Positions 51,706 to 57,832 of a DNA stretch of 57,832 nucleotides are shown one piece after another. The notes below the pieces were generated by a model. The model was not told the origin of the DNA. It worked only from the letters and a program-made list of their open reading frames with translations, and did no database searches. Numbering within the stretch: position 1 is the stretch's first letter; every line of letters starts with the position of its first letter. The stretch is from Lachnospiraceae bacterium (GTDB lineage: Bacteria > Bacillota > Clostridia > Lachnospirales > Lachnospiraceae): NCBI GenBank assembly GCA_022790615.1, contig JAAVXK010000078.1, positions 1 through 57,832 on the forward strand, in the 5' to 3' direction. The position numbers and the translations under genes were made by a program.

Positions 51706-52923
51706 ATGGCTGATAGAAAATATAACACCATTGAGGAAGCAGTTAGCGAACTGAAGGCCGGTAACATCATTCTTGTATCGGACGATTCCGACAGAGAAAA
51801 TGAAGGAGACATGATATGCGCCGCCGAGTATGCGACGCAGCAAAATATAAATAGGATGGCGACATATGCAAAAGGACTTATATGCACGCCGATGAGCGCT
51901 GCATATGCCGGAAAGCTCGGACTTCCGCAGATGGTTGATAACAACACGGATAATCATGGAACCGCATTTACCGTATCGGTAGACCATGTCGATACGACTA
52001 CGGGAATATCTGCGGCGGAGCGGGCGTTTACAATGAGGATGTGCGCGGACGATAACGCCAGGCCTGAGGATTTCAGAAGGCCGGGGCACGTGTTTCCGCT
52101 TGTTGCGAGAAAAGGCGGGGTTCTTGTGAGAAACGGCCATACGGAGGCCACGGTTGACCTTATGAGGCTTGCCGGCATGAAAGAGTGCGGCGTGTGCTGT
52201 GAGATTATGGAGGACGACGGCACGATGATGCGCTCCGGGCGTCTTTGGGAGCTTGCCGATAAGCTTGGACTGAAATATATAACAATCCATGACTTGCAGA
52301 ATTATCTCAGGATACATGAAAGGCATGTCGTGCGCGAGGCGTCGGCAAAGATGCCTACAAAATACGGAGAATTCCTTATATACGGTTATGTCAATGATAT
52401 TACGGGCGAGCACCATGTCGCGCTTGTTAAGGGCGATATCGGGGATGGGCAGAACGTACTCTGCAGGGTACATTCCGAATGTCTTACCGGAGACGTGTTC
52501 GGTTCTATGAGATGCGACTGCGGCAACCAGCTTCAGAGCGCGATGCAGCAGATTGAAAGGGAGGGCCGCGGTATTCTTCTCTATATGAGACAGGAGGGCC
52601 GCGGAATAGGACTTATTAATAAGCTGAAGGCGTACGAACTTCAGGAACAGGGATTTGACACTGTGGAGGCGAACATAAAGCTTGGATTTGCGCCTGATTT
52701 GAGGGAATACTGGGTCGGAGCCCAGATACTCAGGGACCTTGGGGTTAAGTCGTTAAGGCTTCTTACGAATAATCCGGAAAAAATATATGGTTTAAGCGGT
52801 TTCGGCATAACGATAAACGACAGGCTGCCAATTGAAATAGAACCGCAGCAGTACGATGAATTTTATATGAAGACGAAGCAGGAAAAGATGGGACATATAT
52901 TTCAGCAGATTACGTTTAAATAA
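51706..52923 (+). CDS. ribBA: Bifunctional DHBP synthase / GTP cyclohydrolase II
   Basis: Supplies both riboflavin precursors. The 405-aa protein has an N-terminal 3,4-dihydroxy-2-butanone-4-phosphate synthase domain (about 1-205: [20 protein letters not shown]) and a C-terminal GTP cyclohydrolase II domain (about 210-400: [19 protein letters not shown] with zinc ligands, [15 protein letters not shown]). GGGAGGG precedes the ATG; a 148-nt gap separates it from ribE. Confidence 0.97.
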   Translation: MADRKYNTIEEAVSELKAGNIILVSDDSDRENEGDMICAAEYATQQNINRMATYAKGLICTPMSAAYAGKLGLPQMVDNNTDNHGTAFTVSVDHVDTTTGISAAERAFTMRMCADDNARPEDFRRPGHVFPLVARKGGVLVRNGHTEATVDLMRLAGMKECGVCCEIMEDDGTMMRSGRLWELADKLGLKYITIHDLQNYLRIHERHVVREASAKMPTKYGEFLIYGYVNDITGEHHVALVKGDIGDGQNVLCRVHSECLTGDVFGSMRCDCGNQLQSAMQQIEREGRGILLYMRQEGRGIGLINKLKAYELQEQGFDTVEANIKLGFAPDLREYWVGAQILRDLGVKSLRLLTNNPEKIYGLSGFGITINDRLPIEIEPQQYDEFYMKTKQEKMGHIFQQITFK

Positions 52924-52957
52924 AAATAAAAAATCATAGAGGATAATGGAGGATATT

Positions 52958-53434
52958 ATGATGAAGGAAATCAAAGTTTTAGAAGGAAAAGTGGTAGCCC
53001 CGGAGGGCATGAAGGTGGGAATCATTGCGTCGCGTTTCAATGAAATTATTGTAAATAAGCTTCTTGGCGGGGCTGTTGACGGACTTGTCCGTCACGGCGT
53101 CGACGAAGATAATATTACCGCGGCCTGGGTTCCGGGAGCATTCGAAATTCCGGTAGCGGCGTCGCGCATGGCAAAGTCCGGAAAGTATGACGCGGTTATA
53201 TGCGTGGGCGCGGTTATACGAGGCGATACGACGCATTACGATTATGTGTGCAACGAGGTTTCAAAAGGAATCGCGCAGGTGGGATTAGCCGCCGGCATAC
53301 CCGTTCTGTTTGGAATACTTACGACTGAAAATATCGAGCAGGCGATTGCAAGGGCCGGAAGCAAGGCGGGCAACAAAGGATACGACTGCGCGCTTTCCGC
53401 GATTGAGATGGTCAATCTGCTGACGCAGATGTAG
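52958..53434 (+). CDS. ribH: 6,7-dimethyl-8-ribityllumazine synthase
   Basis: Condenses the RibD and RibB products to the lumazine. The 158-aa capsid-forming enzyme has [27 protein letters not shown] and [17 protein letters not shown] with the catalytic His. GGAGG lies 5 nt before the ATG at 52958, inside a longer frame that starts at 52946 without a site. Last gene of the operon. Confidence 0.97.
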   Translation: MMKEIKVLEGKVVAPEGMKVGIIASRFNEIIVNKLLGGAVDGLVRHGVDEDNITAAWVPGAFEIPVAASRMAKSGKYDAVICVGAVIRGDTTHYDYVCNEVSKGIAQVGLAAGIPVLFGILTTENIEQAIARAGSKAGNKGYDCALSAIEMVNLLTQM

Positions 53435-53588
53435 CGAATACCTGTGCGTTGTGCCTGTGCGTCCCCGTACCCGTGTGTTTGAGCCGTATGGGTGTACCCG
53501 CGATGCGTCTGCCGTTCGTACCGTATATGTACCGTTCGCGCAGAAGCGGGGGCGGGGCTTCGGGTAAATGATATAATAGTCCTTACAT

Positions 53589-55046
53589 TTGTTCATTTTA
53601 TTTTGCACCTACTTTTATTCATTTGAAAAGGAGACGGGAGTTCTGAATGTCAGCGGCGCCGGAGACATGGACGATTATTCACTGGCAAACTATTCACCGT
53701 TTATGAATCATACTGAAATAAAGTCGGTTGTCATCGGCAGCGGTATCACGCGCATCGGGGAGGATGCGTTTTATGAGTGTACCAATCTGTCGGACCTGAC
53801 GATTTCCGATACCGTGACTAATATCGGCACAGAGGCATTTTATAAATGCGGTTCGCTTACAAGTATCACAATTCCCGGCAGCGTAATCAGAATTGGAGAG
53901 AGTGCATTTGATGGTACGGGATATTATAACACGGATGGCAACTGGGAAAACAACGCTCTGTATATTGGAAATGTATTGATAGCCGGAGGACGTAACGGCA
54001 AATACATTATAGATAATTACGTGTATTCAGGCGAGGTGGAAGGCGTCTATGCGGTAAAACCGGGTACAAGGTTAATTGCTGACTGGGCATTTTACCAATG
54101 TAAGAAGCTTACGGGCATTACGCTTCCTGCGGGACTGAAAGGAATGGGAAGCGGTGTATTCTGGGGTTGTTCGTCCCTGACAGAGGCGGTGATACCGGAG
54201 GGTGTGACGTCGATTCCGGATAATTGTTTTCTTAATTGTACGTCACTCCAATCCGTTACAATACCAAACGGCGTGACATTTATCGGGTACGGTGCATTTA
54301 AAAAATGTTCAGCGCTTACAGGCGTTTTACTTCCGGACAGCTTAACAGCTTTGGATGGATTTGTGTTTGAAGGCTGTATCGGGATTAGCAGCATGAAAAT
54401 TCCGCAGGGAGTAACCGTTATTCCGCGGGGGTTATTTTCAGGATGTACCGGTCTTGAAACGGTTGATATTGGCAGCGCCGTTACAGGCATTGAAGATAAA
54501 GCTTTTGAAGGATGTGTACAGTTTCGGGACATAACAATGCCAAAGAGCCTGACGAAGATTGGAACGGATGCGTTCAAGGACTGCGGTACGAAGATTGTGA
54601 TTGCCAGAGTTTTTACGATAAAAGGGTATAAAGGCTCCTATGCCGCATCGTATGCGTCAAAGAATAAGATTAGGTTTGTTGCGTTGGACCAGCCGACACC
54701 GACGGAAAAGCCCACACCGACGGCCAAACCGAAAAGTAATTCAAATAGTTCCGGCAAGAACCGGAAAGAAGTGATAAAAGGAAAGGCTCCGAAAGTAAAG
54801 ATTAAGGGGAAGTCAGGCAAAATTTCCGTCACGTACACGGCTTTGAAAAAGGCTGCCGGTTTTCAGGTTCGTTATAAGAATGGTGCAGGTAAATGGATTA
54901 CAAAGACATTTAAGGCAAAGACATCGGCGACAAAGACGATTAAGAAACTTAAAAAGGGCAGGTACAAAGTTCAGGTACGTTCGTTCACAAAAGGTAAAAA
55001 GACTTACAGCAAATGGAGCAAGGCAAAGACTGTGAATGTGAGATAA
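53589..55046 (+). CDS. BspA-type leucine-rich-repeat surface protein, N-terminus missing
   Basis: About 485 codons. From GVLNVSGAGDMDDYS (about residue 18), the usual first motif after the signal peptide in this family, six to eight LRR_5 repeats follow (ITRIGEDAFYECTNLSDLTI, VTSIPDNCFLNCTSLQSVTI and similar). Then come a short Thr-Pro/Lys linker (TPTEKPTPTAKP) and a Lys-rich FN3-like domain (about 405-485). BspA proteins bind host or bacterial surfaces. No signal peptide is present: the first 12 residues from TTG 53589 are hydrophobic but short and uncharged, and no good ribosome-binding site exists. A TGATATAAT -10 element (53569-53577) lies just upstream. The 5' end seems lost; it may be a pseudogene. 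Confidence 0.7.
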   Translation: MFILFCTYFYSFEKETGVLNVSGAGDMDDYSLANYSPFMNHTEIKSVVIGSGITRIGEDAFYECTNLSDLTISDTVTNIGTEAFYKCGSLTSITIPGSVIRIGESAFDGTGYYNTDGNWENNALYIGNVLIAGGRNGKYIIDNYVYSGEVEGVYAVKPGTRLIADWAFYQCKKLTGITLPAGLKGMGSGVFWGCSSLTEAVIPEGVTSIPDNCFLNCTSLQSVTIPNGVTFIGYGAFKKCSALTGVLLPDSLTALDGFVFEGCIGISSMKIPQGVTVIPRGLFSGCTGLETVDIGSAVTGIEDKAFEGCVQFRDITMPKSLTKIGTDAFKDCGTKIVIARVFTIKGYKGSYAASYASKNKIRFVALDQPTPTEKPTPTAKPKSNSNSSGKNRKEVIKGKAPKVKIKGKSGKISVTYTALKKAAGFQVRYKNGAGKWITKTFKAKTSATKTIKKLKKGRYKVQVRSFTKGKKTYSKWSKAKTVNVR

Positions 55047-55099
55047 TCATCTGCAAATATGAAATAAGTATTTGTTAAGATAATAGGAGATAAATATAA

Positions 55100-55236
55100 A
55101 GCGGTTTTGGACATTATTTCGTGATTTGCATGAAGCCTCGAAAAAGAAAGCAGGCGTTTTTCTTCAAGGTGCAGACACAAAGGGGAAAAGATATTTCTTT
55201 CGCCCTTATACATATGAAATAATGGCCGGAACCGCT
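55100..55236. other. 137-nt imperfect palindrome between convergent genes
   Basis: AGCGGTTTTGGACATTATTTC (first arm 55100-55120) can pair with 55216-55236 over 21 positions: 18 Watson-Crick, two G-U and one mismatch. The 95-nt middle has its own GAAAAA/TTTTTC stem. It lies between the stops of the LRR gene and typA, with T-rich sequence outside on the - strand side. It may be a two-way terminator, a folded non-coding RNA or a remnant of a small mobile element. Confidence 0.55.
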
Positions 55237-55271
55237 GTTTTGATACTATATAATGCAAACCCCGCAATCCG

Positions 55272-57098
55272 TCAATTTTTCTTCGAGCGGTAGCGCAGCG
55301 TGGAGTCGAGAATCTTTTTGCGTATTCGTAAGGATTCCGGCGTTACCTCGAGGAGTTCGTCCGTGTCAATATATTCGAGCGCCTGCTCAAGGCTCAGCAC
55401 TGTAGGAGGCGTGAGTCTTAGCGCATCGTCGGAACCCGATGCCCGGGTGTTCGTAAGCTGTTTTTTCTTGCACACATTGACCTCAATGTCGTCAGTTTTC
55501 CCATTCTGTCCTACAATCATTCCGCTATATACTTTCTCGCCGGGGCTTATGAACAGCGTTCCGCGCTCCTGGGCGTTGAACAATCCGTACGTTACGGCCT
55601 CGCCCGTTTCAAATGCGATTAGAGAGCCCTGTTTGCGGTATGCTATGTCGCCCTTGTATGGAGCGTAATCTTCAAATATGGTATTTATCACGCCGTTACC
55701 TTTCGTGTCGGTCATGAATTCACCGCGGTAGCCTATGAGACCACGCGACGGTATAAGGAACTCAAGTCTTGTGTATCCTGCGCCAAGCGGCGACATTCCC
55801 TGAAGTTCGCCCTTTCTGTTGCTGAGCTTTTCGATAACGGAGCCCTGAAACTCGTCCGGCACATCAATGTACGCCCGTTCTATAGGTTCAAGCCTGTGTC
55901 CCTTTTCATCTGTCTTATACAAAACTTCCGCTTTGCTGACTGCAAACTCATATCCCTCGCGCCGCATATTTTCAATAAGCACCGACAGATGCAGTTCACC
56001 GCGCCCTGATACTTTGAAGATTTCGGTTGAATCTGTCTCCTCGACGCGAAGGCTAACGTCCGTATTCAGCATCTTGAACAGGCGCTCGCGCAGATGGCGC
56101 GATGTGACAAACTTTCCCTCGCGTCCTGCGAACGGGCTGTCGTTTACTAAAAAGTCCATGGAGATTGTAGGTTCGGATATTTTCTGGAACGGGATGGCGA
56201 CCGGATTATTAGGGGAGCACAGAGTATCTCCTATATGCAGGTCTGTTATACCCGAGATTGCGACTATGGAGCCTGCCCCCGCCTCGTCTACTTCAATACG
56301 CTTAAGCCCGTCGAATTCATACAGCTTGCTTATCTTTACACGCGTATTTTTATTTTCATCGTGCGCGTTCACAATTACGACGTCCTGATTGACGGAAACG
56401 GTTCCGTTGTCAACCTTACCTATACCTATCCGTCCGACATATTCGTTGTAGTCTATCGTGCTGATAAGAACTTGAGTGTCCGCGTCGCTGTCACCGTTAG
56501 GAGCGGGTATATAATCAATGATTGTTTCAAACAAATCCACCATATTGTCAGTTTCCGTATCGAGTGATTTTGTTGCATAGCCTCCCTTTGCAGACGCGAA
56601 GATAAACGGGCAGTCGAGCTGTTCGTCGTCGGCGTCAAGGTCGATGAAGAGTTCAAGAACTTCGTCTACGACTTCGTTGGGTCTTGCGTCGGGGCGGTCA
56701 ATCTTGTTGACGCATACGATAACGGGAAGTGAGAGCTCAAGCGCTTTTTTCAGGACAAATTTTGTCTGCGGCATCGCGCCTTCGTACGCGTCGACTACGA
56801 GAATAACGCCGTCGACCATTTTGAGCACCCGCTCAACCTCGCCGCCAAAATCGGCATGTCCCGGCGTGTCGATTATATTTATTTTTACATCGTTATAAAA
56901 TACGGCCGTATTTTTTGAAAGAATGGTTATGCCGCGTTCACGCTCTAAGTCGTTCGAGTCCATAACGCGTTTTTGTACGACCTGGTTTGAGCGGAACACG
57001 CCGCTCTGCTTTAAAAGCTCGTCCACGAGCGTTGTCTTTCCGTGGTCTACGTGTGCTATGATTGCAATGTTTCGTATATTTTCTCTTTCCCGTATCAT
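55272..57098 (-). CDS. typA: Ribosome-associated translational GTPase TypA/BipA
   Basis: A 608-aa elongation-factor-like GTPase acting on the ribosome in subunit assembly and stress. G motifs: [15 protein letters not shown] (G1), RERGITI (G2), [12 protein letters not shown] (G3), [11 protein letters not shown] (G4); the C-terminal BipA-specific domain ends with [20 protein letters not shown] precedes the ATG. Transcribed alone, toward the LRR gene. Confidence 0.97.
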   Translation of the reverse strand: MIRERENIRNIAIIAHVDHGKTTLVDELLKQSGVFRSNQVVQKRVMDSNDLERERGITILSKNTAVFYNDVKINIIDTPGHADFGGEVERVLKMVDGVILVVDAYEGAMPQTKFVLKKALELSLPVIVCVNKIDRPDARPNEVVDEVLELFIDLDADDEQLDCPFIFASAKGGYATKSLDTETDNMVDLFETIIDYIPAPNGDSDADTQVLISTIDYNEYVGRIGIGKVDNGTVSVNQDVVIVNAHDENKNTRVKISKLYEFDGLKRIEVDEAGAGSIVAISGITDLHIGDTLCSPNNPVAIPFQKISEPTISMDFLVNDSPFAGREGKFVTSRHLRERLFKMLNTDVSLRVEETDSTEIFKVSGRGELHLSVLIENMRREGYEFAVSKAEVLYKTDEKGHRLEPIERAYIDVPDEFQGSVIEKLSNRKGELQGMSPLGAGYTRLEFLIPSRGLIGYRGEFMTDTKGNGVINTIFEDYAPYKGDIAYRKQGSLIAFETGEAVTYGLFNAQERGTLFISPGEKVYSGMIVGQNGKTDDIEVNVCKKKQLTNTRASGSDDALRLTPPTVLSLEQALEYIDTDELLEVTPESLRIRKKILDSTLRYRSKKN

Positions 57099-57130
57099 GA
57101 TATACTCCCGTCCTATAATTCTTTTCTTTA

Positions 57131-57162
57131 TTTATATAATATGTTATTTATATAATATGTTA
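57131..57162. repeat. Exact 16-bp tandem duplication in the typA upstream region
   Basis: TTTATATAATATGTTA occurs twice in a row (57131-57146, 57147-57162). On the - strand each unit offers a -10-like TATTAT/TATAAA box, so the duplication may give typA two start sites. Confidence 0.7.
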
Positions 57163-57309
57163 TAGTATATATATGCTTTATTCCCGCGTACGCAGCGATG
57201 CTTCGGTGTATTTGACTATACGCGCCGTGCATTATTATAGACTTGTATTTTACAAAATTCAACCCCCTGCAAAAATTTACTCTTATTATGAAACTTCCCC
57301 CTTTATTGT

Positions 57310-57338
57310 TTGACATTTTGATGAATTTATTGTACAAT
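57310..57338 (+). promoter_or_regulatory. Promoter of the last gene
   Basis: Perfect TTGACA (57310-57315), 17 bp, TACAAT (57333-57338). The leader to ATG 57392 is about 47 nt. Confidence 0.75.
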
Positions 57339-57391
57339 TTAGAAAATATTAATGGAATTTAGACAATGTCAAGAAAAGGTAAGGTAACTGT

Positions 57392-57832
57392 ATGAACGTA
57401 ATATTTATGGTTTATTTTATATTTCTAATCAGTATACTGGCCGGCTGTATAGTTATAACAAGAAAAACAAAAACCGAGTTTTCTTTTGCAATATCAGTAC
57501 TGCTTGCGTTGACGATATGTATGGTATCATTTTATTCTACGTCTCTCAGGGCGCCGAGACTGCATACGGGCCTTTTGATGCTTGGTCTGTATTTCACATG
57601 TTTTTACTGGCTTGTTATAATAATGTTTTATTATGCGGTTCTTCTTACGGGATACAAGACGCCTGTCAGGTATGTCTGGGTCATTGCGGCCGTATTCGGT
57701 GTAATTGACACAATGGCTATGGTTCTTAATACCGCCGGGGAATTTATGTTTACCCTTGAACCGTCTTATAACGGGGAGGGAGCTTTCTACTGCTGGCTTG
57801 TACGTTATAAGACGCCGAATTACCTTCACGAC
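57392..57832 (+). CDS. Membrane sensor-like protein, N-terminal part (cut by window end)
   Basis: The frame is open to the window edge (147 codons). It starts MNVIFMVYFIFLISILAGCI and holds about four hydrophobic segments with short loops, then CWLVRYKTPNYLHD, whose 'YKTPNYLH' recalls the N-terminal seven-helix sensor part of many diguanylate cyclases and kinases of Clostridia. The output domain lies outside the window, so the class is a guess. AAGGTAAGG lies upstream of the ATG and a strong promoter precedes it. Confidence 0.6.
   Translation, partial: MNVIFMVYFIFLISILAGCIVITRKTKTEFSFAISVLLALTICMVSFYSTSLRAPRLHTGLLMLGLYFTCFYWLVIIMFYYAVLLTGYKTPVRYVWVIAAVFGVIDTMAMVLNTAGEFMFTLEPSYNGEGAFYCWLVRYKTPNYLHD

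Noticed and set aside
54092-54577. 161-codon - strand frame inside the LRR gene
   Set aside because: Mirror of the leucine-rich repeats; no start signal or family pattern.

Overview
The window reads as one chromosomal segment of an anaerobic Gram-positive bacterium of the Clostridia, most likely a Lachnospiraceae member. The grounds are strong AGGAGG-type ribosome-binding sites, moderate GC, an ECF-type vitamin transporter, meso-diaminopimelate-type MurE, a CarD-like regulator, a DUF6145-like protein, surface proteins with Thr-Pro linkers and the gene order. The genus cannot be read from the sequence alone. There are no rRNA or tRNA genes, CRISPR array or prophage; most genes lie on the + strand.

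Layout. 1-5.1 kb: tail of a GH18 hydrolase, a RelE/RelB-like toxin-antitoxin pair with a frameshifted toxin, UDP-galactopyranose mutase, an ECF sigma factor with an anti-sigma gene broken by one in-frame stop, and an O-antigen-ligase-like polymerase (- strand). 5.2-8.5 kb: an aconitase-family hydratase behind a near-consensus promoter and a YitT-family membrane protein. 8.6-16.8 kb: the most striking region, a cobalamin riboswitch followed by six tightly packed genes. They encode a membrane-anchored alpha/alpha-toroid protein, a DUF4430 lipoprotein, EcfT, a fused EcfA-EcfA' ATPase, an ECF S component and a secreted DUF4430 protein. The two extracellular modules match the two domains of animal intrinsic factor/transcobalamin, so this looks like a surface B12-capture system feeding an ECF importer. 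16.8-19.5 kb: a GHKL sensor kinase without a response regulator, and argG with a strong terminator. 19.6-21.8 kb: an accessory patch with a decayed DUF4143 ATPase, a 160-bp MITE with TA flanks lying exactly between two convergent stop codons, and a GC-rich CofE-like gene.

21.8-38.6 kb: MATE efflux, KtrB-KtrA potassium uptake, a TrmH-type methyltransferase, NfeD plus an SPFH protein, mutY, an LTA-synthase-like enzyme, argF behind a perfect consensus promoter, a DUF6145-like gene, coaX, dusB, a CarD-like regulator, an OGG-type glycosylase, a lipoprotein and a secreted carboxylesterase with Ig-like repeats. 38.8-49.1 kb: a Cys/Met-metabolism PLP enzyme, dapF, murE, a FliD-like Ser-rich protein, rsmE, a cysteine desulfurase with thiI (tRNA thiolation), a His-less HPr-like protein and mtaB. 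49.2-53.4 kb: promoter, FMN riboswitch, terminator and the complete riboflavin operon ribD-ribE-ribBA-ribH. 53.4-57.8 kb: an N-terminally truncated leucine-rich-repeat surface protein, a large inverted repeat, typA, and the start of a membrane sensor-like gene cut by the window edge.

Beyond the genes, a 79-nt sequence occurs twice, in the leaders of murE and ribD. Each copy is preceded by an unrelated hairpin, and substitutions between the copies preserve base pairing, which points to a structured RNA element or a structured mobile repeat. Several genes (toxin, anti-sigma, DUF4143 ATPase, LRR protein) carry disabling changes and could be real decay or assembly errors.
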